This document shows positions 53,843 to 62,111 of a stretch of DNA of 64,000 nucleotides, piece by piece (position 1 is the first letter of the stretch; every line of letters begins with the position of its first letter). The notes below the pieces were generated by a model. It was not told where the DNA came from. It ran no database searches and saw only the letters and a list, made by a program, of their open reading frames with translations. The stretch spans positions 1-64,000 of the forward strand of contig CAWAPS010000027.1 in the NCBI GenBank assembly GCA_963783945.1. The letters run 5' to 3'. The translations under genes were made by a program, and so were the position numbers. The DNA is from CAWAPS01 sp963783945 (lineage in GTDB: Bacteria > Actinomycetota > Acidimicrobiia > Acidimicrobiales > Palsa-688).

Positions 53843-54513
53843 GCCCGCGTCCGGCACGGTCCTCGGCCGCCCCCTCGCGAACTGGAGGCGAGGCAATCCG
53901 GCAGCGGTCCTCGGCCCGGAAGCAGGAAATAGTAGACGCGGCGGTCCGGCTTATGCACGAAGCCGGGTTCGCAAGTACCTCGGTCCGCGACATCGGAACG
54001 GCTGTGGGCATGCAGAGCGGAAGCCTGTATTACTACTTCCGGGAAAAAGAGGACATCCTCTACGAAATCCAACTGATGCTCAACCAACGCATCGCAGCCA
54101 TACCGGCGAAAGTCGAAGAATCAGGCGCGGGACCTCTTGGCAAAATCCGACTTCTCATTTCGCTTCATCTGGCCATGGTCGATGAGAATCTGGCCCTCTG
54201 CCACGTGGGCTATACGGAATATCGGCATTTGCAGCCGGCACAGGTACGTGAGATTCAGGGCCCGCAACGGGAGTACAACGAGTACCTGGTTCGGCTGATA
54301 GTCGCGGCGCAGGGCGCGGGAGAGGCGTACCGCGACATGGACCCACGGACGTGCGCAGGCGCCATCTTCGCTCTGCTCAACTCGATCATCTGGTGGCGCC
54401 GCCCGGGTTCCCAGCCCAACATCGAGGTGCTGATATCGACATACGAACGAATGCTTCTGGGCGGACTGTCCACCCGTTGCGGCGCCGGACAGGAGAAACC
54501 CCTTGGTATCTGA
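53839..54513 (+). CDS. TetR-family transcriptional regulator
   Basis: 224 residues from ATG 53839 (ATGA overlap with the CoA-transferase stop). Disordered basic N-terminus, then the TetR helix-turn-helix RKQEIVDAAVRLMHEAGFAS, TSVRDIGTAVGMQSGSLYYY and FREKEDILYEIQLM, followed by an all-helical ligand domain (IRLLISLHLAMVDENLALCH, TCAGAIFALLNSIIWWRRPG). Likely binds the palindromic site at 51501-51520 just upstream of its own operon and the copy at 60821-60840, with an acyl-CoA or similar intermediate as possible effector; this is inference from location and site type. Confidence 0.9.
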   Translation: MSPRPARSSAAPSRTGGEAIRQRSSARKQEIVDAAVRLMHEAGFASTSVRDIGTAVGMQSGSLYYYFREKEDILYEIQLMLNQRIAAIPAKVEESGAGPLGKIRLLISLHLAMVDENLALCHVGYTEYRHLQPAQVREIQGPQREYNEYLVRLIVAAQGAGEAYRDMDPRTCAGAIFALLNSIIWWRRPGSQPNIEVLISTYERMLLGGLSTRCGAGQEKPLGI

Positions 54514-55687
54514 CCCGTTCCGCGGCCGCGTCGTCGTCGCAGGCATTGGCGAGAGTCCGTACTACCGGCACGGCGAGTCGCCGGATCCTGAGTTCGTACT
54601 CGTCTTACAGGCCGTCCGGGCGGCTTGTGCGGACGCCGGCGTTTCCCCTCAGGACATTGATGGATTCTGCTCCTATGGCAACGACCGCAACGGTCCGGTG
54701 CGCTTGGCCAACGCACTCGGCGTCCGAGACCTCAGGGTGGGCCTGATGCAGTGGGAAGGCGGGGGTGGGGGCATGGCGGCGTCGATCATGAACGCCGCCA
54801 TGGCGGTGGCAACGGGCCACGCGTGCTGCGTCGTAGCATTCCGAGGTCTGGCTCAGGGGCAGTTCGGCCGATTCGGACAGGCCAGAGCGGGGGGTGAGGT
54901 CACCGGAGCCGCGGCCTATCAGCAACCATATGGAGTCCTGACTCCGGGCCAGATGTACGGCCTCAAATTCGTCCGATGGATGCACGAACACGGAGGGGTT
55001 GGCCTCCAGGCCCAGAAGGCTGTTTCGCTCGCCTCCTACGGGCACGCCCAGAACAACCCTCGGGCCACGATGCACGGTAGGCCGCTCACAGCCGAAGCGT
55101 ACGATGCGGCACGGATGATCGTCGAACCCTGGCGGCTCTACGACTTCTGCCAGGAGAATGACGGCGCGGCGGCGATCATCCTGGCCCCGGCGGATCGGAC
55201 CCCGGACCTTCCCGGTCCACCGGTGCACATTCTCGCTGCAGCCCAGGGCGCATACCAATCCGCCGGACGGCTGGGCTTCAACGAGACTCCCTATGCTTCA
55301 GCCGGGTTCCCCACGGTCGCCAAGAGGCTCTGGTCTGATGCTCGGGTCGAGCCATCCGACGTCGACGTGGTCCAAAGCTACGAGAACTTTACGGGCGGAG
55401 TAGTGATGAGCCTGGTAGAGCACGGGTTGAGCCCGCCCGACGAGGTTGACCGGACGTTGACTCTCGAAAACCTGAGCGCGCCAAATGGCCAGATCCCGCT
55501 CAACACCTCGGGCGGTAACCTGGCAGAGGCATACATTCACGGGATGAACCTGGCGATCGAAGGAGTTCGGCAGTTGCGGGGAACATCCTCCAACCAGGTG
55601 CCTAACTGCAATGTGGCGCTGATCAGCGCCGGCCCCTTGACCACACCTGTGTCCAGCCTGGTCTTCGGTACCCGGGACGCGCTATGA
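54503..55687 (+). CDS. Thiolase-fold lipid-transfer-protein-like enzyme (Ltp2/SCP-x type)
   Basis: 394 residues from TTG 54503, overlapping the TetR gene by 11 nt. Thiolase-like Ltp features: VVVAGIGESPYYRHGESPDP, VSPQDIDGFCSYGND, MQWEGGGGGMAASIMNAAMA (where true thiolases have the nucleophilic Cys; none is at that point), VVQSYENFTGGVVMSLVEHG, and the end with NTSGGNLAEAYIHGMNLAIE (conserved SGG-x-x-x-E). Proteins of this group act as retro-aldolases in steroid side-chain degradation (Ltp2) together with a DUF35 partner, which is the next gene. A retro-aldol or thiolytic C-C cleavage of a hydroxyacyl-CoA is inferred. Confidence 0.88.
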   Translation: MVSDPFRGRVVVAGIGESPYYRHGESPDPEFVLVLQAVRAACADAGVSPQDIDGFCSYGNDRNGPVRLANALGVRDLRVGLMQWEGGGGGMAASIMNAAMAVATGHACCVVAFRGLAQGQFGRFGQARAGGEVTGAAAYQQPYGVLTPGQMYGLKFVRWMHEHGGVGLQAQKAVSLASYGHAQNNPRATMHGRPLTAEAYDAARMIVEPWRLYDFCQENDGAAAIILAPADRTPDLPGPPVHILAAAQGAYQSAGRLGFNETPYASAGFPTVAKRLWSDARVEPSDVDVVQSYENFTGGVVMSLVEHGLSPPDEVDRTLTLENLSAPNGQIPLNTSGGNLAEAYIHGMNLAIEGVRQLRGTSSNQVPNCNVALISAGPLTTPVSSLVFGTRDAL

Positions 55688-56139
55688 CTCGGCCTGACCA
55701 GCCGTTTCTGCTGCCCGAGCGGGTCCGCCCGCTTTCTCAAGCGGGCTTGGACGGTCCATTCTGGAGTGGCTTGCGCGAGGAAAAGCTGATCCTGCAGCGC
55801 TGTCCGACCTGCGCGTTGTACCAATGGGGTCCTGAGTACGTGTGCTACCGGTGCGGTAGCTACGATGTCCACTGGGCCGAAGTACCGAAGCGGGATGACG
55901 GATCTTATGGAGGCGTCGTCTATTCGTGGGAGCGGATCTGGCACCCGGTTGATCCTGCTCTGGTTTCGAGCGTCCCGTACGTAGCCGTGCTGGTGGAACT
56001 GCCCGACGCCGACCAGGCGCGGGTTCTCGGCAATCTCATAGATCCCCCGGAAGGTCCGATAGCTATCGGTGCCGAGGTGGCCCCCGTCTTCGAGCACCAC
56101 ACCTCGTACAGTCTTTTGTTGTGGCGACTCAGACGGTAG
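55684..56139 (+). CDS. DUF35 (Zn-ribbon plus OB-fold) acyl-CoA-binding partner protein
   Basis: 151 residues; the ATG overlaps the Ltp stop (ATGA). The N-terminal helix is followed by a zinc ribbon, LQRCPTCALYQWGPEYVCYR with C-x-x-C in CPTC and CYRC, and then an OB-fold ending VFEHHTSYSLLLWRLR. PF12172 and PF01796 domains are in the usual order. Such proteins form stable complexes with Ltp-type thiolases and supply the site for hydratase or aldolase activity. Here the genes are coupled, so a two-subunit enzyme is expected. In some actinobacteria this domain is fused to a MaoC-like hydratase; here it stands alone. Confidence 0.9.
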   Translation: MTRPDQPFLLPERVRPLSQAGLDGPFWSGLREEKLILQRCPTCALYQWGPEYVCYRCGSYDVHWAEVPKRDDGSYGGVVYSWERIWHPVDPALVSSVPYVAVLVELPDADQARVLGNLIDPPEGPIAIGAEVAPVFEHHTSYSLLLWRLRR

Positions 56140-56891
56140 CCCGCTACGACTTCGCCGGGAAGGTGGTGGTCATCACGGGCGCAGCGTCGGGCATCGGCCG
56201 GGCCACGGCCATTCGCTTCAGCCAGGCGGGCGCCCGGCTGGTTGTGGCGGACGTCCGGGTGGACGCCGGGCAGGCATTCGCTGAAGAGCTCGCCGGCCAC
56301 AGCGGTAACGCTGTCTTCTTAAAATGCAATGTCGGTGATGAGGACGACGTTCGGCGCCTGGTCGATGTCGCCGTCGACCGCTACGGCTCTCTCGACGTAG
56401 CGTTCAACAACGCCGGCATCGAAGGAAGCGCGGGTGTCCCAACGACAGACATCGACCTGGAGGAGTGGAGTCGCATAATCAACGTAAACCTGACCGGGGT
56501 CTGGCTGTGCCTCAAGCACGAGCTGCGTCACATGGTCAGCCATGGAGGTGGCTGCATCGTCAACACCAGCTCCACCGCCGGGCTAGGACCGGCAGTGACC
56601 TCGGGGGTCGCCTACTCGGCCAGCAAGCACGGAGTCATCGGACTAACCCGCACGGCGTCCAGGGAGTTTGCCGGCCTGGGTATCCGGATCAACGCAGTCT
56701 GCCCCGGCGGGGTAGACACCCCTTTGCTCGAGCGGCTCCTCGGCCCGCAGGCCATGACGATCGCCCGCGATGATGGGACCACGCTCGCCACGCCCGATCA
56801 AATAGCCGAAGCTGTTCTGTGGCTTTGCTCTGACTCGTCGTCGTTCGTCAACGGCCAAGCTTTCCGCGTCGACGGGGGACGCCCAGCTTAA
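56121..56891 (+). CDS. Short-chain dehydrogenase/reductase (classical SDR)
   Basis: 256 residues from GTG 56121, inside the end of the DUF35 gene. All classical motifs are present: VVITGAASGIGRATAIRFSQ, LVVADVRVDA (Asp, so NAD), CNVGDEDDVRR, VAFNNAGIEGSAG (NNAG), catalytic Ser in IVNTSSTAGLGPA, YSASKHGV active site, INAVCPGGVDTPL and FRVDGGRPA. Presumably oxidises a hydroxyl group (3-hydroxyacyl-CoA or a cyclic alcohol) of a pathway intermediate. It ends the overlapping operon and is convergent with the second BVMO, with only 16 bp between stops. Confidence 0.92.
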   Translation: MATQTVARYDFAGKVVVITGAASGIGRATAIRFSQAGARLVVADVRVDAGQAFAEELAGHSGNAVFLKCNVGDEDDVRRLVDVAVDRYGSLDVAFNNAGIEGSAGVPTTDIDLEEWSRIINVNLTGVWLCLKHELRHMVSHGGGCIVNTSSTAGLGPAVTSGVAYSASKHGVIGLTRTASREFAGLGIRINAVCPGGVDTPLLERLLGPQAMTIARDDGTTLATPDQIAEAVLWLCSDSSSFVNGQAFRVDGGRPA

Positions 56892-56907
56892 CCGTGCCTC
56901 GCTCCGG

Positions 56908-58542
56908 TCAGCGGGGCTGCGACCCAGTTGGAGAGTCGAGCAGGAAGCCTTTGTAGCCGGAGGTGACCACGTCCTCGCAGATGTGACGGTATCGGTCGAA
57001 TCCGCCGACATAAGGCATGAAAACCCTGGGTTTGCCTTCGACGTTGGCGCCGATATACCAGGAACCCGCCTTCATGTAGAGGGTTCGTCCTGCGACCTCG
57101 TTGGTGTGGGCTAACCAGTCGCGCTGGGCTTCGTGGGTCGCCTCGATCGACTTGACGCCTCGGGCCGAGACTTCATCGATGCACTCCGCAATCCAGTCCA
57201 CATGCTGTTCGATAGACATGACCATGTTGGTCAGGACGGACGGGCTGCCCGGGCCGGTAACCATGAACAGGTTGGGGAAACCGGCCACCATGAGTCCCAG
57301 GTAGGTCTGCGGCCCTCCTGCCCATTCGTCTCCGAGCCGTCGCCCGTCCCGGCCAACGATGTCGATGCGCAGGAGGGTGCCGGTCATGGCATCGAACCCC
57401 GTGGCAAAGATAATGCTATCCAGCGGGTAGGCGGCCCTGGTCGTCCGAAGGCCGACCTCATACAGGCCCGTGATCGATTCGGATCGCAAATCCACGAGCG
57501 TGACGTTGTCCCGGTTGAACGTCTCGTAGAAGTTGGTGTCCTTGCAAACGCGTTTTGCCCCGAATGGGTAATCCTTGGGGCAAAGCAGTTCTGCTACGGC
57601 CGGATCTTTGACCGTTTCCCGGATCTTCGAGCGCATGAATTCCGAGACGACGTCGTTGGTTACCTGGTCGGCTAGCAGATCCTTGAATGTGGCCTGCATG
57701 GCATTGCCGCCGACCTCCCACGCTCGCTCCATGATCGTCCGCCGTTCGTCGGCGCCCACGTCGGCTACCCCAACGACCGGGCGAGGCAGGGGGAGGCCGC
57801 CGAGGGACTCACGAGAGGCCGCCCGCCGTTCGGCGTAGTGGGCCTTGACCTCTTGTTCGATTGCGGGATCCAGCGGGCGGTCATGGGCCGGCGTACTGAA
57901 GTTGGGCGTGCGCTGGAAGACGTACAGGTGGTCGGCGTGCTGAGCCACCTCAGGAATCACCTGGATCCCGGAGGAGCCTGTCCCCACGATCCCGACGGTC
58001 TGGTCCTCGAAGCGCACCAGGCCGGGCCAGGTCCCAGTGTGGTAGACGTTGCCGCGGTAGGAGTCCGCTCCGGGTAGGTCAGGTGTCTGAGCGGTGGACA
58101 GGCAGCCAGTCGCCATGATGCAGAAACGGGCGGTAATCGTCTCGCCGTGGTCGGTACGGATGATCCACGACGAATCCTGCTCGTTGAAGTGGGCTGCGAC
58201 GACCCGGGTCTCGAAGGCGATGTCGCGACGAAGGTCGAATCGGTCCGCCACGTGCCTGAGGTAGGCGAGGATCTCGGGCTGGGCCCCGTACCGGGACGTC
58301 CAGCGCCACTCCTGTTGTAGCTCAGGGGAGAAGGAGTAGCTGTAGTCGACGCTCTCGACGTCGCATCTGGCCCCGGGGTACCGATTCCAGTACCAGGTCC
58401 CGCCGACGTCGGGCGCGGCTTCCAGCACCCGCACCGTGAGCCCCGCCGCCCGCAGCTTGTAGAGCGCGTAGAGGCCGCCGAAGCCCGCGCCGACCACGAC
58501 GACGTCGTGTGAGCTCTGATTTTCCGAGTCGGATGCCGTCAT
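56908..58542 (-). CDS. Baeyer-Villiger-type flavin monooxygenase, copy 2 (cyclohexanone-monooxygenase-like)
   Basis: 544 residues from ATG 58542; the longer frame from 58584 lacks support. FAD motif VVVVGAGFGGLYALYKLRAA, GGTWYWNRYPGARCDVES (the type I BVMO pattern), fingerprint YRGNVYHTGTWP (F/Y-x-G-x-x-x-H-x-x-x-W-P), NADPH motif GIVGTGSSGIQVIPEV, ATG in IFATGFDAMTG, and C-terminal FPNLFMVTGPGSPSVLTNMV. It is the long type I form, closer to cyclohexanone, cyclopentanone or phenylacetone monooxygenases than copy 1. Third gene of a leftward series: amidohydrolase 5, aldo/keto reductase, BVMO, with gaps of 31 and 38 nt. Confidence 0.93.
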   Translation of the reverse strand: MTASDSENQSSHDVVVVGAGFGGLYALYKLRAAGLTVRVLEAAPDVGGTWYWNRYPGARCDVESVDYSYSFSPELQQEWRWTSRYGAQPEILAYLRHVADRFDLRRDIAFETRVVAAHFNEQDSSWIIRTDHGETITARFCIMATGCLSTAQTPDLPGADSYRGNVYHTGTWPGLVRFEDQTVGIVGTGSSGIQVIPEVAQHADHLYVFQRTPNFSTPAHDRPLDPAIEQEVKAHYAERRAASRESLGGLPLPRPVVGVADVGADERRTIMERAWEVGGNAMQATFKDLLADQVTNDVVSEFMRSKIRETVKDPAVAELLCPKDYPFGAKRVCKDTNFYETFNRDNVTLVDLRSESITGLYEVGLRTTRAAYPLDSIIFATGFDAMTGTLLRIDIVGRDGRRLGDEWAGGPQTYLGLMVAGFPNLFMVTGPGSPSVLTNMVMSIEQHVDWIAECIDEVSARGVKSIEATHEAQRDWLAHTNEVAGRTLYMKAGSWYIGANVEGKPRVFMPYVGGFDRYRHICEDVVTSGYKGFLLDSPTGSQPR

Positions 58543-58580
58543 TGATCTACCAACAAATCTATTCGAGGTCCAGAATCTCG

Positions 58581-59564
58581 TCAACCAGCCCCCGCAACCG
58601 CCTGGACCTCTCTCACCTCATCCTCCGAGAGCTCCCAGGATGCGCTCGCCGCATTCGCGAGCACCTGCTCCGGCCGGGTGGCTCCGGCGATGACCGACGC
58701 CACGAAGGGTTGAGACGTCAGCCACGAGATGGCGAGCTCCAGGAGGGTGTGGCCTCGCTCTCCCGCGAACAACTCGAGGTTGGCGACGGTCTTGAACCGA
58801 TCTTCTGTTAGCAGGGAAGTCTTCATCCGGTTGCTGATAGGTGTATCGACGGTAAGCCGGGATCCGGTCGAGGCAAAGGACCCGTGACTGTACTTGCCCG
58901 TCAGGAGCCCGCTGGCGAGTGGGTAGTAGGGGAGGAGCATCATGGAGTGGCGCTCGCATGCCTCCAGCACCCCCTCTTCCCCGGGCTGCTCGAGCAGGTT
59001 GTACCGGCTCTGCGAGCTGACAAATGGTGCGAGAGCGTGTTGGTCGCTGGCCGCTCGGGCCTCGTCGATCTGCTCACCCGAGAAGCGGGAGCACCCGATC
59101 TCGCGTACCTTCCCGTCACGAACCAGTCGGTCCAGGGCGGCAAGAATGTCTTCTATAGGGGTGTCCGGGTCCGGCCGGTGCTGCTGGTACAGGTCTATGT
59201 GATCGACGCCGAGCCTTTTCAGGCTGCCCTCGAGAGCTCGGACTATTCTCTTCGGACCACGTTCGTCCGGCGACCGGATGTCCACGTTCAAGAACTTGGT
59301 CGCGATGATCAACTGATCCCTGCGGGTCCCGAGTCTCTTGAGGGCCGCTCCTACGAACTGCTCGGATTGGCCCGTACCGTTGGTCGACGTGACGCTGTAT
59401 TCCTCGGCGGTATCGATCAAGGTGACGCCGGCATCGAGAGCAGCGGAGATGATCCTCGTCGCATCGTCGAGATCGCACTGGCTGCCGAAGAAGTCGGTAC
59501 CGAAGTTGTTGGTGCCGAGGCCGACTACCGGGACCTCCAGCGATCCCAGGAAACGAGTCTTCAC
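58581..59564 (-). CDS. Aldo/keto reductase
   Basis: 327 residues from GTG 59564, preceded by GGAG six bases away; upstream frames to 59651 overlap the amidohydrolase. TIM-barrel landmarks: EVPVVGLGTNNFGTDFFG, catalytic Asp and Tyr in LIDTAEEYSVTSTN, Lys in LIIATKFLNVDI, His in DHIDLYQQHRPDPDTPIEDI, and the NADPH-binding VIAGATRPEQVLANAA. Reduces a carbonyl or oxidises an alcohol with NADP(H). In this operon it would interconvert the alcohol and ketone forms of the substrate taken by the adjacent BVMO. Confidence 0.9.
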   Translation of the reverse strand: MKTRFLGSLEVPVVGLGTNNFGTDFFGSQCDLDDATRIISAALDAGVTLIDTAEEYSVTSTNGTGQSEQFVGAALKRLGTRRDQLIIATKFLNVDIRSPDERGPKRIVRALEGSLKRLGVDHIDLYQQHRPDPDTPIEDILAALDRLVRDGKVREIGCSRFSGEQIDEARAASDQHALAPFVSSQSRYNLLEQPGEEGVLEACERHSMMLLPYYPLASGLLTGKYSHGSFASTGSRLTVDTPISNRMKTSLLTEDRFKTVANLELFAGERGHTLLELAISWLTSQPFVASVIAGATRPEQVLANAASASWELSEDEVREVQAVAGAG

Positions 59565-59595
59565 GTCCGCTCCATTTGCTCTTGCGGTCAGCTGG

Positions 59596-60762
59596 TTAGA
59601 AGGGCTCGCCTTTCTCGCAGGCTGGCTCACCCACCGAGGGGAACAGATCAAGAAAGGCCCCTCGGGTTATGCGATAGGTGGTGCCCTCGTCGACGTCGTC
59701 GAAGAGCTCATGCAGCGTCTTTTGGGTATGGCCGAACGTGCCCTCGATATGCGGATAGTCGCTCCCGAACATGACGTTTCGGTACCCGACCGCCGTGCAC
59801 GCCCGTACTGCCGTCCTATCGTGCTGAAACGAGGCATATACCTGCTCGTACACGATTTCACGAGGTGAGCGCGACAGGACGGGCCGAACCCACAGCCGAT
59901 GCTGACGGTAACCCTCTTCGATCCGGTCGGCAATGAAGGGAACCCAGGTGGCTCCACCCTCAGAGATCAGCAGCCGGAGTTTCGGATGACGGTCCAGGAC
60001 ACCCGAGGCCACCAGCGTGGTCGCCATCCGTTGCCCGCTGTAGCTCGACTCCACGTAGTTCATCAGCGCGCCACCGGGCCCCCTGAAGGGTCGGTTGTCC
60101 GGATGGTCGGGAGACTTGGCATCGGACCCCACGTGCACGGCCAGCACCATCCCCGCCTCTTCGGCTGCTGACCACAATGGCTCCCAGCTGTCGTGATTCC
60201 AGTTAGGCCGGTCCCGCTCCAGGGCACTGGGGAGGCTGATCGCGAGAAACCCCATCCCCGCGGCCCGGACGGTTTCGGTCACCGCGTCCTCAACCGAGAG
60301 GATGGAGATCTCGGCCGCGGGTACGACGCGCCCGGTTACATCCAGGAACTCTTCCTTCAGCCAGTCGTTGAATACCCTGACGCCTTCCCTGTAAAGCACG
60401 GGGTCCTGGATAAGCCCGGCCCATAGGCCGATCGATGGATATACAAGCTCTCCCCAGACTCCTTCACCGTCGAGATCCTGGAGGCGGATACGGACGTCGA
60501 AGGCACCGGGTGGGCGATTGAGGTCCCCGGCTGTCATCCCGACGCCGGCGCGCCCGATACTTCGAACGAACTCTTCATCGAGGACGGCGTTGGCCGGTCT
60601 GGTCCGCTGAAACGTACGGCCGTCGACGTGAATCTGCTCCGTGCGCTCGTCGATCAATTCGCTTCGGGGCATTCGTCCGGCCAGGTCGGCGGGGAGGCGC
60701 GTGGTCCAGAGATCCTTCGGCTCGAGCACATGGGAGTCGCCCGAATTAGTCCAGAGCTTCAT
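59596..60762 (-). CDS. PF04909-type metal-dependent amidohydrolase, copy 5
   Basis: 388 residues from ATG 60762, which has GGAG six bases upstream. Metal-site pattern: NSGDSHVLEPKDLWTTRLPA, VLAVHVGSDAKSPDHPD (about residue 213), SEGGATWVPFIADRIEEGY, FGSDYPHIEGTFGHTQKTLH. Copy-specific are the long PPGAFDVRIRLQDLDGEG and RDRPNWNHDSWEPLWSAAEE stretches. It leads the leftward operon with the aldo/keto reductase and BVMO 2, and is divergent from copy 6. The 148-bp gap between the two starts holds the second palindromic TetR-type site. Confidence 0.88.
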   Translation of the reverse strand: MKLWTNSGDSHVLEPKDLWTTRLPADLAGRMPRSELIDERTEQIHVDGRTFQRTRPANAVLDEEFVRSIGRAGVGMTAGDLNRPPGAFDVRIRLQDLDGEGVWGELVYPSIGLWAGLIQDPVLYREGVRVFNDWLKEEFLDVTGRVVPAAEISILSVEDAVTETVRAAGMGFLAISLPSALERDRPNWNHDSWEPLWSAAEEAGMVLAVHVGSDAKSPDHPDNRPFRGPGGALMNYVESSYSGQRMATTLVASGVLDRHPKLRLLISEGGATWVPFIADRIEEGYRQHRLWVRPVLSRSPREIVYEQVYASFQHDRTAVRACTAVGYRNVMFGSDYPHIEGTFGHTQKTLHELFDDVDEGTTYRITRGAFLDLFPSVGEPACEKGEPF

Positions 60763-60820
60763 GCGCATCTCCATCGTCCGTGGCGTGACCGGCCGCGGCA
60801 TGTTACTGCCGGGCTCAACG

Positions 60821-60840
60821 TTCAGTCAAGCGCTTGCTTG
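60821..60840. promoter_or_regulatory. 20-bp palindromic site, copy 2 (reverse orientation)
   Basis: TTCAGTCAAGCGCTTGCTTG is the exact reverse complement of 51501-51520. It lies 59 bp from the start of amidohydrolase 5 and 71 bp from that of amidohydrolase 6, the right place to control both divergent operons. Confidence 0.7.
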
Positions 60841-60910
60841 ATTGTGCCTACCACCCAGGTACTACAATGGGGGGCGAGGTCGGCTTCCGGACCGAAGAGG
60901 AGGTAGCTCC

Positions 60911-62107
60911 GTGTCGAAGGTGCTTGGTTTCTCCGTGTTTGATGCTGACAACCACATGTATGAGACTGAGGACGCGTTTACGAAGTTCCTCCCGGACCAG
61001 TACCGGGGTGCGATCGACTACGTGGATGTAAGGGGACGCAGGAAGATTGCGGTGCGGGGGCGGATTTCGGAGTACATCCCGAATCCCACGTTCGAGATCG
61101 TGGCCCGGCCGGGCGCGCAGGAGGAGTACTTCCGGAGAGGGAATCCAGAGGGCAAGAGCCGAAGAGAGATCTTCGGGGAGCCCATGCGCTCCATCCCCGC
61201 CTTTCGTGAGCCGGCGCCGCGGCTGGAACTGATGGACGAGCAGGGCGTGGATCGCTCGCTGATGTTCCCAACCTTGGCGAGCGTGTTGGAAGAGCGAATG
61301 AAGGAAGACCCGGAGCTGACTCATGCCGTCATCCACGCACTCAACGAGTGGATGTACGAGATCTGGCAGTTCAATTTCCGGGATCGGATATTCGCCACCC
61401 CCGTCATTACATTGCCGATTGTGGAGCGGGCCATCGAAGAGCTGGAGTGGGTAGCGGCCCGAGGGGCGAGGGCGGTATTGATCCGCCCGGCTCCCGTGCC
61501 CGGGTACCGGGGACCGCGGTCATTCGCCCTGCCGGAGTTTGATCCGTTCTGGGAGAAGGTGGTTGAGCACGATATCCTCGTGGCACTCCATTCCTCCGAC
61601 AGCGGCTACACCCGCTACGCCAACGAATGGATGGGAAGCGACCGGGAGCATTTGCCGTTTCAGCCGCAGGCGTTCAGGTTGCTCTCCAGCTGGCGGCCGA
61701 TTGAGGACGCGGTCTCGTCGCTGGTGTGCCACGGGACGCTTTCACGCTTTCCATCCTTGAAGGTAGCGGTGGTGGAGAACGGTTCGAGCTGGGTCGAGCC
61801 GCTGCTGAAGCGAATGGGCGACGTGTATAAGAAGATTCCGCAGGATTTCGAAGAGGACCCCGTTGTCGTGATGAAGCGCAACGTGCACATCAGCCCGTTC
61901 TGGGAAGACGATCTCGGTGAGCTGGCCGGATTGATCGGCGTCGACCGCGTTCTGTTCGGATCGGATTTTCCCCATCCGGAGGGCTTGGGGCAGCCGGCGA
62001 GCTATGTGGATGAGCTCTCCGGACTGGCGGATGAGGTCGTGCGCAAGATCATGGGCGGCAACCTCGCCAGGCTCATGGACGTCGAAGTCGCCACGTCGGC
62101 GTCCTAG
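60911..62107 (+). CDS. PF04909-type metal-dependent amidohydrolase, copy 6
   Basis: 398 residues from GTG 60911, which follows GAGGAGGT by seven bases; this decides the start against the longer frame from 60842. Metal-site pattern: VFDADNHMYETEDAFTKFLP, LVALHSSDSGYTRYANEWMG (about residue 222), VAVVENGSSWVEPLLKRMGD, FGSDFPHPEGLGQPASYVDE. An R-rich internal stretch (GNPEGKSRREIFGEP) is specific to this copy. The next SDR starts 4 nt after its stop, so the two form an operon controlled from the 60821 site. Confidence 0.9.
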   Translation: MSKVLGFSVFDADNHMYETEDAFTKFLPDQYRGAIDYVDVRGRRKIAVRGRISEYIPNPTFEIVARPGAQEEYFRRGNPEGKSRREIFGEPMRSIPAFREPAPRLELMDEQGVDRSLMFPTLASVLEERMKEDPELTHAVIHALNEWMYEIWQFNFRDRIFATPVITLPIVERAIEELEWVAARGARAVLIRPAPVPGYRGPRSFALPEFDPFWEKVVEHDILVALHSSDSGYTRYANEWMGSDREHLPFQPQAFRLLSSWRPIEDAVSSLVCHGTLSRFPSLKVAVVENGSSWVEPLLKRMGDVYKKIPQDFEEDPVVVMKRNVHISPFWEDDLGELAGLIGVDRVLFGSDFPHPEGLGQPASYVDELSGLADEVVRKIMGGNLARLMDVEVATSAS

Positions 62108-62111
62108 GGGC

